The notes beneath the pieces were generated by a model, which was given only the letters and a program-made list of their open reading frames with translations, was not told the DNA's origin and did no database searches. A stretch of DNA of 28,152 nt from Ichthyophonus hoferi (taxonomy: Eukaryota; Opisthokonta; Ichthyosporea; Ichthyophonida; Ichthyophonidae), in contig NAOQ01000789.1 in NCBI GenBank assembly GCA_002751075.1, positions 1 through 28,152 of the forward strand, in the 5' to 3' direction. The position numbers and the translations under genes are program-made. Positions 1-9,670 of this stretch are shown here, in pieces (within the stretch, counting starts at the first letter, position 1; the number at the start of each line of letters is the position of its first letter).

Positions 1-479
1 ACAAAGGAGTTATACCTAAATGACTGATGTGAAAATACTTTTCCTTCAACACATAAAGCTAGTACTCAATTGTGTGAAGCAAATTACGCCCTTAAACCTT
101 GTGTTGATTATAATATAGAATCAGCGTTTATTAGCTGATCTTCCAGTAAGTAGTCCCTGGTATTTTGGCTGCTCATTGATCTCCAGTCTTCAATTCCAAG
201 TCGTTTTCCATTATGATTAAAAGGAATCTTATCAACATTATCCAAAGATGTCTTACCCATTTACCTTTGTAAATTACTGTAACTCTACAGTAATAATAGT
301 AATGTCTATATGTTTATAATTATTAATTAAGTTTGTGCCTAAATGCTAGTTTACACTAGCAAGTATAATCTTCAACTGTATAATTAAATCATATATTTTT
401 TCAAACCAGCCCTTTCTCTATTACAGAAGAATTTTTTTAATATTCAGTTTTATCTACGTAAGAACATCATATTAGTAAT
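1..479. other. AT-rich DNA, no gene recognised
   Basis: No coding region, splice-bounded exon or clear repeat was recognised before the left LTR that begins near 480. The stretch is AT-rich and stops are dense in all frames. Confidence 0.5.
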
Positions 480-903
480 TGTTGGGAATAATAAGTAAAG
501 ACAGGAGCGCCCCTGTGAACTATATTCGTTTAAAAGGAAAGAGAATGCCAAATTAAATAAGGAGCATTTTAACGTGTCCCTTTGCATACACGGAATACAG
601 ATATGCTAAAACATATTTTTATTGTTAAATACGTCAGCAGAGATTGTCTTATACAGAATGCCTAAGCAATGTGTTATCTGGACTGCATGATATGATTGAA
701 ATAGGCCTATTATTTAATTGTAAGATCTCCACTATTGACTGGTTCAATTTTGATAGATCATCTTGGACTGCAGCTTAATACCAATAGATTGCACTAAATA
801 TTTTCCCAGGTTATTTATATGTAATAATAAGTGCTAATAGTATTAAATGTTTATAGATATATAGAGAAATGTCCAAAATGAATTGAATTTTCCTGCGTTA
901 ACA
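480..903 (-). repeat. 3' LTR of the 480-1875 element
   Basis: A 424-bp direct-repeat partner of 1461-1875. It ends in TG (480-481) and CA (902-903) on the plus strand and is preceded, in element orientation, by a purine tract. Related fragments occur at 12010-12111 and 24264-24615 in the opposite orientation. Confidence 0.75.
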
Positions 904-1009
904 CTCCTCCTTGGCCTAGGGGGATTATTTTACGCAGAGCATAAAAAATACGAAAAAAGAATATGAAAAGAACCTTACCATGGTGACTACTTTTAGCTGT
1001 AGTCTTGTC

Positions 1010-1345
1010 GCTCACTAAATAAACTAGATAATTCCTGATGACGTTCAAAAGTCACTGTGGCATAGCACCCAATGTAAAAATAAAAAAAAGAATAACAGTT
1101 CACTAAACTGTACGCTAAATTCTTCTGCTCGCTCTGGCTCTGGTTCTGGTTCTTGCTCTGCCTCTAGCTCTGGATCGGGTTCTGGCATCTGGCATCTGGC
1201 GGCTAAAAAGATATGAGGTTGTTGTTGCCCCGTTGTTTTGCACGTTATCTGAATGTCGCTTTGAAGCTGGAAATATTGATTGTTTAAATGAAGATTTGAA
1301 GGCAGTATGTAGGTGGAATAAAATTGAATCTCCACATGTAGAGAT
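1010..1345 (-). repeat. Internal segment of LTR element, shared with 25235-25440
   Basis: This segment and 25235-25440 share several blocks in the same orientation: the 18 bases ATAAACTAGATAATTCCT, a CTGCTCGCTCT run, a TCTGGCGGCTRRC-type block, and a CTTTGAAGYTGGAAAT block. It covers most of the internal part of the 480-1875 element. No product is assigned; on the minus strand part of it encodes a Pro-Glu dipeptide run. Confidence 0.6.
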
Positions 1346-1460
1346 CAGTAGATAAATGTAGGGTTAGGGTGAAGTGTTTTTGGCTTTCATGTATTGTTGA
1401 CTTAGTAGAAATACTTGTTTGTGTAACCATGATAGACTATTTAAGCTTTCCCTGCTACCA

Positions 1461-1875
1461 CCAGGAATAATAAGTAGAGACGGGAGTGTTTCTGTGTCCT
1501 ATATTCGTTTGAGAGAGAATGTCAAATTAAGTAAAGGAGCGTTTTAACGTGCTCCTTTGCATGGATAGAGTACACATATGCTAAAGCATAATTTTATTTT
1601 TAAACAAGTCTATAGGACTTGTCTTAGACAGGATACTTAAGTAATGTGATATTTGTACTGCATAACATGATTGAAATAAGCCTATTATATAATTGTAGGA
1701 TTTCTACCATTGGTTGGTTCAATTTTGATAGGTCATCTTGGATTATCGTTTATCACCAATAGATTGCACTAACAATTTTTTTAGGCTACATATATGTAAC
1801 AATTAGTGCTAATAATATTAAATATTTATAACTATAAAGAAATACCTAAATTAATTAAATATACCTGTTTTAACA
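1461..1875 (-). repeat. 5' LTR of the 480-1875 element
   Basis: Direct-repeat partner of 480-903. It is followed in element orientation by the iMet-type primer site at 1451-1460. The boundary at 1461 is uncertain by a few bases because the last LTR bases differ from the other copy. Confidence 0.7.
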
Positions 1876-1880
1876 GTGAT

Positions 1881-2339
1881 TATATACGGATACCAATAAA
1901 CTTATTAAAAACATCATATTTTAAGCACTCATGGCACTAGTGCCAAGAAAGGTAATATCAATGTACATATAATTAGTTAGACTGACTTAAAAATATGTAG
2001 TTAGACCTGTAACATTAATTTACTAAGTTTCCGCAAAAGGCCTACCAATCAGTGTATATCTATAAACATATAAACAGTTAAAGACTAAAATACCTTAAGA
2101 AATACCTTCATGAAATACACAAAGTTAATAATAAACTACTTCAAATGGTCTTGTATTACTGTGGTAACTCCATTGTACAGGAGACCAATTATACTTTTCA
2201 AGTTTGATGTGTAATTGTGTTGATGTTTGAAATATAACGTAGTACGATTATTAGTGATAATAGGCAAGTTATGACATTATATAATCTACTATGTATCCTA
2301 CTATATACCCTACGATATGATTGGATGCCAAAATTATAG
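1881..2339. other. AT-rich DNA, nothing recognised
   Basis: No open frame, repeat partner or structured signal was recognised between the LTR element and repeat family 2. Confidence 0.4.
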
Positions 2340-2667
2340 ATTAGCTGTTGATCCAATTGTATGAACAGCTGGATAAAAATTATATTTGATCAACCATGAC
2401 CTTGACCAATAAATTAATTTTGCCATTATTTTTTAAATGACAAGGGATTACTTCCAGACATAACAGCTTTCGTAATTAATTAATACTAGAATCAGTCACC
2501 ATGAATCAATAAGTTGATGTTAATTAATCAGCAATCATTAGAAACGTGTTGATGAAAACCCTCACTGATAAGAGAATGGTTCATAATAGAATAAAGACAC
2601 TTAATTCCTTAAAAACCATGTAAATTAAATGTTAGTTTAATTAGACGTTTACTTACACAAACCAATA
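2340..2667 (+). repeat. Dispersed repeat family 2, copy 1
   Basis: Matches the reverse complement of 26888-27225 along about 330 bases. Shared blocks include TATGACCTTGRCCAATAAAT, a CTAGAATCAGTCACCATGAATC block, an AACCCTCACTGAT-type block and a TTACACAAACCAAT block. No coding frame was seen. The family type is unknown. Confidence 0.65.
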
Positions 2668-2904
2668 AATATAAAACAACTTTATCATAGATACAAAGTG
2701 ACTGTTATTTTTAATACTCTCTTTTTTATCCAGTTATATGTATCTTAGCACAATACAGCATACAACTAGTCCAATATTAGATCTAACGGATTATAGTTGT
2801 AGTAAGCTGCTGACTTGTTGCGATGATTATATGCAGGCCCATTGATTGGGTTGTTCTATTTTAATATCACTACATTAGGCTTTATTGGCGCAAATCTGCT
2901 CATC

Positions 2905-3541
2905 CATACATGTTTTTAAACAGGATGTAATACAATAATAAAATGTGCATACCTGTATAGTTTATACTTTATTGCAGCCACAATACACAATGGATATACA
3001 TATTATTGCCTGACAGAAAACTGTACAATATACAATCAATTGTACATTATTTATCATAACTTATTGTTATGCATATAAACAGAGTGTATTCAATGTAACA
3101 AATAAATAAACATAGTTGTACTGTTTATACTTTCTTTCAACCAATATACACAATAGTTACTTTGTGAAAACAGTATGCAACTAATTATGTACTGTTCAGC
3201 GATTATTATTGTGGTGATTTCCGTATGTCATTGTCGTGCACATAAACGGGATGTAATAGGTAACAAATAAATAAAAATAGCTGCATAATTTATACTTTAT
3301 TGCAACCAAAATAAACAACAGTTACTATATGAAAACAGTATACAACTAATTACATATTATTGTTCAGAGATTATTGTTGTGTTGGTTTCCGTTTGTCATT
3401 GTCGTGCCCATAAACGGGATGTAATAGGTAACAAATAAATAAAAAAAGCTGTATAGTTTATACTTTATTGCAACCAAAATACACAACAGTTACTGTATGA
3501 AAACAGTAAACAACCAATCATATATTACTTTTCAATGCTTA
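2905..3541 (-). repeat. Tandem array of AP2-gene 3' ends (about 163-168 bp period)
   Basis: Four imperfect units run leftwards from the end of the AP2-like gene. The TTTATT core (AATAAA on the minus strand) recurs at 3464-3469, 3296-3301, 3131-3136 (as TTTCTT) and 2968-2973, with spacings of 168, 165 and 163. Each unit carries TTTATACTTT, CAACCAAAATA, GAAAACAGTA, a TTATTGTTGT block and AAACGGGATGTAATA. The gene-proximal unit includes the real stop codon and the last codons (Pro-Pro-Gln-Gln-stop). The next unit keeps the same arrangement as Pro-Thr-Gln-Gln-stop. The array is therefore best read as reiteration of the gene's terminal coding bases plus 3' UTR, leaving several alternative poly(A) signals downstream. 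Confidence 0.8.
3464..3469 (-). promoter_or_regulatory. Probable poly(A) signal of the AP2-like gene
   Basis: AATAAA on the minus strand, about 70 bases past the stop codon. Copies of this signal recur in the downstream tandem array at 3296-3301 and 2968-2973. Confidence 0.55.
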
Positions 3542-4666
3542 TTGTTGTGGTGGTCTCTGAATCTCAAAGTTGTAGTAAAAAGGAGGGAAATTTGTAGGAG
3601 GTTGTAACAAATTACTATCACCTTTACTCTTCCAAATATCCAACACAATCTCGTCATATGCTTTTGCAGCCTCTGTGGGACTATCATAATCCCCTATAAT
3701 CGAAGGCAAGCCTCGGTCATAAAATTGACATGCCCTATAGGGACTGAGACTCCTAGGAGAGTCATTATCATACACCCCTAGCAATGGATAATGAGGCATC
3801 AAGGCTTCAGCAGGTGTGATAAAATCCTGCTCAATTCTAAAATTAAATTTTTTCAGCTTCTGTATTTTGCTCAATATTCCGTCTCTTATTTCTGTATCAT
3901 ATGCTAATGCAGCTTGTACCCCACTTGCATAATGTCCTATATACACAATCCGCCCTGGGGTAATCACATTTCTTGCAACCCAACATCTCGAATCTCCCTT
4001 GAGAGCAAGGGGAAATGAATAAGATACGCCACGATACAAAACCTTGGGGTGTTTTTTTGTGAACCACTGTAATACAGTTGTTATTCTTTCCTCATTATCA
4101 GCTTCTTCAGGCCTTTCTCTCTTTGTCATCTCCCAGTTTAACTTTGTATTGTGAGGGATTTTTTTTTTGTCTTTGAGTATAGTAGCAATTATATCATATA
4201 TCTTACTTCCTTCTTTCCGATCTCTCACTGAGCAAACTGCACGGTCACCAATTTTCACTCTCAGTTTTGGCACTCCATTTACATCTTCCTCATATACACC
4301 TATCGATGAATCCTCTCGCTTGGGTTTTGTCTTTGGTGGTTTCTCAAAGCGGTTGCCAGGCTTACGGTCCTGGTAAGGTTTCTCATAGCGGTTGCCAGGC
4401 TTACGGTCCTGGTAAGGTTTTTCATACCGGTTGCCAGGCTTACGGTCCTGGTAAGGTTTCTCATAGCGGTTGCCAGGGTTGCGGTCCTGGTAAGGCTTCT
4501 CATAGCGGTTGCCAGGGTTACGGCCCTGATAAGGTTTCCAGCTTGCAGTTGCAAAGCTATGTGTGGAAAGGAGAGTGGGGGAAGACAAAAGGAATGCATA
4601 ATAGGAGGCTTTGGTAAGGCCTAAGCCTAGGGCGGCTCGTGGAAAACGAACAAGACACCTTAGCAT
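3539..4666 (-). CDS. AP2-like two-domain protein with predicted mitochondrial presequence and 13-residue repeats
   Basis: A 375-residue open frame without introns. Residues 1-42 are rich in Arg, Leu, Ala and Ser with no acidic residue, like a mitochondrial presequence. Residues 44-108 are five tandem 13-residue units (KPYQDRKPGNRYE type; DNA 4343-4537). Two AP2/ERF-like modules follow. The first, about 209-277, has YRGVSY (211-216), CWVARN (228-233) and YIGHYASGVQAALAYD (242-257). The second, about 295-361, has LLGVYD, IGDYDSPTEAAKAYDEI (324-340) and a closing TNFP. The YRGV, W.AR and AA.AYD signatures are those of AP2 folds, which bind DNA in plant ERF factors, apicomplexan ApiAP2 proteins and some HNH homing endonucleases. 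DNA binding here is therefore expected but not shown. No nuclease motif is visible. A pyrimidine-rich tract ending CAG lies three bases before the ATG (acceptor at 4670-4671), suggesting a noncoding 5' exon upstream. Location in mitochondria is inference. Confidence 0.85.
   Translation of the reverse strand: MLRCLVRFPRAALGLGLTKASYYAFLLSSPTLLSTHSFATASWKPYQGRNPGNRYEKPYQDRNPGNRYEKPYQDRKPGNRYEKPYQDRKPGNRYEKPYQDRKPGNRFEKPPKTKPKREDSSIGVYEEDVNGVPKLRVKIGDRAVCSVRDRKEGSKIYDIIATILKDKKKIPHNTKLNWEMTKRERPEEADNEERITTVLQWFTKKHPKVLYRGVSYSFPLALKGDSRCWVARNVITPGRIVYIGHYASGVQAALAYDTEIRDGILSKIQKLKKFNFRIEQDFITPAEALMPHYPLLGVYDNDSPRSLSPYRACQFYDRGLPSIIGDYDSPTEAAKAYDEIVLDIWKSKGDSNLLQPPTNFPPFYYNFEIQRPPQQ
4343..4537 (-). 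repeat. 39-bp coding minisatellite inside the AP2-like gene
   Basis: Five in-frame 39-bp units encode KPYQ(D/G)R(K/N)PGNR(Y/F)E. They are nearly identical at DNA level, so the array is recent or kept uniform. The units are basic, aromatic and Gly/Pro-containing, as expected of a flexible linker between the presequence and the AP2-like modules. Confidence 0.9.
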
Positions 4667-4712
4667 GGTCTGAGGGAGAGGGAGGGAGGAGGGAGAAGGG
4701 GATTGAAAAATG
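4667..4712 (-). promoter_or_regulatory. Polypyrimidine tract and possible 3' splice site before the AP2-like start codon
   Basis: On the minus strand a long C/T tract ends CCCTCAG immediately before ACCATG. This resembles a strong intron acceptor with a very short 5' UTR remnant. It could also be a pyrimidine-rich promoter segment. Confidence 0.45.
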
Positions 4713-4734
4713 ATATTGATTATTATAATATTTC

Positions 4735-4910
4735 TTACGATATTATATTATATTTTACTGTACTATACTATATCATACTATGCTACACTATTCTACACTA
4801 TACTATACGATACTATACTACACTATACTATACAATACAACACTATAATGTACTACATTATATTATATTATAATATATTATACTATACCATACTATATCA
4901 TATATACTAA
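4735..4910. repeat. Pentamer microsatellite, (TACTA)n-like
   Basis: Imperfect repeats of TATAC/TACTA with a 5-bp period. Open frames across it, with Tyr/Ile/Leu-rich translations, are artefacts of the repeat. Related pentamer tracts occur at 20437-20595 and 25497-25808. Confidence 0.85.
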
Positions 4911-6546
4911 ACATCATAAAAGATCTCACTATATTCTGAGGGTAAGACTACATATTATTACCACCAACTACTCTCTGCTCTAGCACACATACACTTTATT
5001 CTACTTTAAAAAAAATGATAAATTATATACTGTTTGTGTAAAAGTATACACTTCCATCCCAAAGAAAATGAATAGAGACGTTGGTAACAGATGCAGGTTT
5101 ATGTGTTGCATATAATATAATGTTGCACACAAGTCTCTGTTTAGCACAAATTTAGATGTATATGTATAAACTATAGTAATATAATTCAACCTGAAGTCTG
5201 TGGACAAGTCACTAGATCTACCACATTGCTTTGTATAATGATATAAAATAATAAAATAATAAAATAAAATCTTATATCATATTATGTGATATAGGCGTAT
5301 ATAATCTATATAATGCATATAACGTAGATATAAGATAGATTCTCATATAATGTCATATCATAATAAAATATAAAATTACGTTATATTTTATGAATATAAT
5401 GTAACACGTGTGACAATGACAAACAACAACAACATACTTTTTATTAATGTACATAGAGCAAACCTTATTACACTGTACAGCTAAATTATATTATAATTGT
5501 ATTACACTATATTATATTATGGTATACTATATATATTGTATTGTATTATATAGTATTATAATATATTGTACAGTATTATATTACATGATAGCAATGCAAA
5601 AACATTTTAACTGTGTATGATAGATGATACAGCAATGTGCAATCAAGATTATTAATCTCATATTAATTACAGGTATCAATTAGTTATTCGCAATAGTTTT
5701 AATTTTTAATCAAATGGTAATTAAAATCTAATTAAACTATAATTATAACTTATAATTGGTAATAATACTTCATTACTTACCAATACATTTAAATAATTTT
5801 AACAAATATTGACAAATTTTAACTAATCATAAATCCTCAACAGCTCTATATATGGCAGATGTTAGAGATTCGTGATTTAAGCTCTCAAGACGATATTAAA
5901 TCGAAATGATTTAATAGTAACGTATGCCTATACTTATAAATAAATATGTTTCTGGATTTTATTTGAACATTTAGAGCACTTGCATTCTTATAAATGAGCA
6001 TATTACATACTACTTCATCTTAAAATTAAAAAGGTCATTCTGTGATAAGACCCGTATGGGAGTTAGAGGAGGAGTGAGGAGGAGGAGGGTTAGGGTTTTG
6101 CGACGGAATAATTAAAAATTATTCTGATTTTATTCCCATCTTATAAGTGTTTGTTACAATTAAAGATAGATAAAATAATTCTTAAAATGCAGATTAAAAT
6201 TGACCTAATTATTTTATGCAGATAGTTATATTAAGTATTACTTATTATAGTAATACTATTAGTATGCCAAAATGGTTGAAATGTCTTCAAGAAACTATGT
6301 CTTATGATTGGCCAATCATGCAGTGGCTGATCGAACATGTAATCTAGTTGACCAGATATTTAGCTGTCTTCATTTCATGTTATTCTTTTGTATATTATTG
6401 GTTTACGTAATTGCAATTGAATGAATTTCTACCCTTAATCAGTATTATTACTGGATTAATAAACACATAGACTTAATTTTAAATTAATCTCAATCTGTAT
6501 CAATATTATTATTCCTAAAAATATAATATAAGTTTTGCAGTCAGAA
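4911..6546. other. Gene-free AT-rich DNA
   Basis: No gene was recognised. The part at 5465-5590 is a weak TATTA/TATAT repeat. A purine-rich patch with GGTTAGGGTT lies near 6062-6095. The rest is unremarkable AT-rich sequence. Confidence 0.5.
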
Positions 6547-6755
6547 GTAAAACCTTACCAATCAAAAGTTTAATTTGCCAAAAAAAAATTAAAAAGTTAA
6601 TATATCACAAATATTAAGAAAACCTTTGACTAATGGCTTTTTACTACAATAAAAGATTTAAATTTTTTCATGTATTTGTTCTTCTTTTGATCGGGAAAGA
6701 TTTAATTTTGATCGGCAAATTAAACTTTTGATCGACAAGGTTTTACCTTTGATCG
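6547..6755. repeat. Long inverted repeat with phased TTTGATCG motifs
   Basis: 6547-6579 and 6714-6746 are inverted copies, 30 of 33 positions paired, separated by 134 bases. The right half also carries TTTGATCG four times, at 6686-6693, 6707-6714, 6727-6734 and 6748-6755. The spacings are 21, 20 and 21 bases, about two helical turns. It could be a small fold-back transposon with subterminal repeats or a protein-binding array. Confidence 0.75.
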
Positions 6756-7175
6756 CGAAATTTACCATTTGGATCTTTCATTTATATCTTTTTGTTAGAA
6801 CTTCTATTCAAAACCCAGACTTAAAAATTTATCAATATAACGATAAAATTTTATTACTGTATAAAATTCTTTTAATAAAACATAATCAGAACCTTTGACT
6901 ATCAGAATAATGATTTATTAACAAGACTATAGGTGCTAAAGCAAAAAATTAAAAAAAAACAAATGGGGTTAAGTTGAAAAGTAAAACTTCATATTTCGTG
7001 TATATAATTAATTATATCATAATTGTAACTATATTCAGCCTTAAGATACTCACTAACATGCATACTATAATTCATTGTATGTATTTTAAATAAGAGAGTT
7101 GGTTGTATAAATGCATATATGAAAGTTATTTCAATCAATCAATATATTTGATATTTAATACTATGAAAAGGAAAA
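6756..7175. other. AT-rich DNA, nothing recognised
   Basis: No open frame or repeat partner was recognised, apart from a degenerate fifth motif (TTTGGATC) near 6768. Confidence 0.4.
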
Positions 7176-7535
7176 TGTATAAACGGCAAAATACAGTGTA
7201 AATATAATATACCCTGGTTTCATATTAAGGCGTTACCAAGATAAAAGCGAATATCAGGTGGCAGACTCGAGTGTAAACAAAACTTTAAGCCTCGTCTCAA
7301 TCACCCGATGGTTAACTTATTCTATTCTAAACGTGATGCATGGAGACTGAATTATGATCGAACTGTATGCCTAATATAATTTAGTATACAGGAATTAATC
7401 TCAATATAAATTACCTAGATTCGATACATAATTTTTATTATTTGATTAATAGCAAATAATAAATAGATAAAATGCTATATTCTAATACAAATACATAAAT
7501 AAGAAATCTTTTAAGCATATTTACATATTCCAACA
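7176..7535 (-). repeat. Dispersed repeat family 1, near full-length copy
   Basis: On the minus strand it matches the family-1 copies at 20819-21254 and 18110-18403 from end to end. It runs from a TGTTGG-like start (CCAACA at 7530-7535 on the plus strand) to the family's 3' hairpin region near 7205. Family hallmarks are CAGTYYGATC, AGTCTC...GCATCACGTG-type and CACCTGATAT blocks. No clear target duplication was found. Confidence 0.65.
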
Positions 7536-8301
7536 ATAATAGTATCAAAAGTGTAATTTATAAACCAATAAACATGCACTACTATATTCAAAAACATAAA
7601 ACTTCTCTTATCCTATACATTGTATAAGGAAGGCTCCCTATCAAACTAAGCTATTATATTAATATCTCAATTTCAATTCAAACCTATCTAATTATACGCA
7701 TATTTTTTTTAAAAATAAAATAAAATACACAACATAAAATCCAAGTTATATCTAGATATAATACTCAAAAAAGAACAAAATGATTAATTAGACACCGCAA
7801 ACTTCTTAATACAATAACATTACAAACTATTTGAAATACAAATATAAAAAGATAATATTATCTCCTATATTCCAAAACTTGAGGAAATTTAAACAATCAT
7901 ATACTTTAAAATATAAGTCAACACTATTACTAATACATAATTGTAAAATATAGAAAAGCGTAAATAAACTTAACTTTGTATGTATTAAAACACCACAATA
8001 CTAAGTAATAGATTTCATCAAAATCCTACATATATTTACAATGGCAGCAAGTTTAATCGTTTAGTACAGGTACGCACGTAAAACACCACATTGTATATGA
8101 ATTATATATATTCCCTACAACATTGCACATGCCTACAAATAAACGATAACTTAATTAGGAAAACAATTTTCGAATTTAATTAACCAATACATACAAATGT
8201 AAGAAAATCCAACCTTCAAAAAATGTATGAGGCAGAAATATTAATGCTCATTCAGAATATTACTGTATATATAAAAGAAATTCTAATACATTTACATAAC
8301 A
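7536..8301. other. AT-rich DNA downstream of RPS10
   Basis: No gene or clear repeat was recognised. Unlike the other two genes, no tandem copies of the RPS10 3' end were seen here by eye. Confidence 0.45.
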
Positions 8302-8307
8302 TTTATT
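8302..8307 (-). promoter_or_regulatory. Candidate poly(A) signal of RPS10
   Basis: AATAAA on the minus strand, 78 bases past the stop codon. Another AATAAA overlaps the stop itself (8384-8389) and would leave almost no 3' UTR. Confidence 0.45.
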
Positions 8308-8384
8308 AAAACAATGCACAATTATATGAAATATAATAAAGCAAACAATTTTAAATAAATTAATTGTCCATTAGAACAGCGTTT

Positions 8385-9670
8385 TTATTGCTGCTCGGTG
8401 GGCTGGGCAGCGAAACCACCGGCGGGGGCAGCTCCGAAGGCACGGCCACGGCCATAACCACCACGCTGTATTAAAAACAAACCAGTTAGAACATGATTTC
8501 AAAAATTAAATAAAATTAAATAAAAATGATACTAATAATATCAGCGATCTTGGTAGTTTAATAGTCGGTAAGGACACCGTCAAGTAATTTACATCATTTT
8601 AGTATCATATAAAACTGCATTTCATATATTTAACATATAAATAAAAAAGACAAATGAAAAACGTTGATGTACATACATATCCAAAACTTGTATCCTTTAA
8701 GTGATAAAATAGGCAAGTATATAACCTACTTTGTACACCATTTATTACACCAACCCAACACAACAAGCTATAACCACACCAATATGCAAACATCATGCAT
8801 AACATAAACAAAAACAATAAAACAACTTACGAATTCAGCCTTGAAGTCAGCGCCAGCGCCAACCTTCTTCTCAGCGTTGTCGTTGCGTCTGTACTCGGAC
8901 CTGTCTCCCCTGTCAGAGCGAGGGCCTCTATCAGAGCGGCTAGGAAGGCCACGCACGGCAGGGCGAGCAGCTTGCTTCTTGAGGGTGTTGGGGACAATCT
9001 CCTCGGTCAAGGAGAGGTAGGTACGGAGGTAGTTGATACCCTCATCGTTAAGGTACCTGTATAGGTGTAGATGTTTATTGTTAGTTACATGTGATTTAAT
9101 GTTAGGGTTAAATATCAGTAAATCTCGTTAGTAAATAATAAATAAAATTTGCAATTAGAAAGTATAATTCAAATATATCTGCCATGAAATGGTCCTAGAA
9201 AAAATCAACAAAACAGACGATATAATGATGGTAATTTCTAACTACATAGTAAAAAGCAAGCAATAAAGAAAACTGACAAAATAATATAATAACCAAGTAA
9301 CAACCACATGCATTTATATCAATAATATACAGAATGTCATTGACATTAAAACACTCACCAGTAGTAGTAACGCCATGCGAAACGCTCAGTAACGTAACCC
9401 TGAGACTTAAGAGCCTGACACGCCTTAATAACGTAAAGGTTCTTGGCATCGATGTACTGCGTAGTTAATCCCACTGTCAGACATTCTATATAAAAATTGC
9501 AGACATCGGAGCCAATACATTTTACTTTTAATCATTTCTAATAAACAATATCAAATCATAACATAACATACCTGATGCTTGGGGGCGTTGAAATCCTTCT
9601 TAGCCACAATGAGTCCCTCGGTGAAGAGGTTCTCAAAGATGGTACGCCTAGTCTTCTGGGGAATCAGCAT
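8385..9670 (-). CDS. RPS10: 40S ribosomal protein eS10 (RPS10), four coding exons
   Basis: Coding exons on the minus strand are 9670-9572, 9456-9359, 9056-8831 and 8465-8385. All have GT-AG borders and the reading frame is unbroken for 167 codons plus stop. The protein starts [20 protein letters not shown] and continues through [37 protein letters not shown] and [14 protein letters not shown] to [10 protein letters not shown]. That is the S10/plectin-type winged-helix domain of eS10, residues about 3-95. The tail is Arg/Asp/Gly-rich and ends with RGGYGRGR and PTEQQ, as in opisthokont eS10. eS10 sits in the head and beak of the 40S subunit. A 15-base 5' UTR piece (9671-9685) follows an intron acceptor, so the transcript starts further upstream. 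Exon codon use is far more GC-rich than the surrounding DNA. Introns contain no second gene; open frames within them are incidental. Confidence 0.95.

Larger units (their letters stand above)
480..1875 (-). mobile_element. Old short LTR retroelement (TRIM-like or internally reduced), minus strand
   Basis: Two direct repeats, 480-903 and about 1461-1875, are roughly three-quarters alike by eye and flank only about 0.56 kb. Read on the minus strand, the LTR starts TGTTAAC and the copy at 480-903 ends CAACA, giving TG...CA ends. The bases at 475-479 (GTAAT) and 1876-1880 (GTGAT) look like a 5-bp target duplication with one difference. Just inside the 5' LTR (1461-1875), 1451-1460 read TGGTAGCAGG on the minus strand, the expected start of a primer site for initiator tRNA-Met. 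Just before the 3' LTR, 904-912 read as a purine tract (AAGGAGGAG). The internal part holds an open frame at 1045-1335 with a Glu/Pro-rich run, not recognised as a known domain. The internal part is too short for gag and pol, so this is a non-autonomous or broken fossil. The LTR divergence suggests considerable age. Superfamily (Gypsy, Copia or BEL) cannot be told. Confidence 0.75.

Noticed and set aside
1361-1376. Telomere-like TTAGGG words
   Set aside because: Only about two units; similar single occurrences at 6087 and 9103 are expected by chance.
4167-4617. Plus- and minus-strand open frames overlapping the AP2-like gene
   Set aside because: Shadow frames kept open by the 39-bp coding repeats.
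7536-8384. Possible tandem copies of the RPS10 3' end
   Set aside because: Looked for because the other two genes have them; no recurring last-exon words were found by eye.
8768-9064. Open frames on both strands with Arg/Ser-rich sequence
   Set aside because: The minus-strand one is RPS10 exon 3 read on into its intron; the plus-strand one is its shadow.
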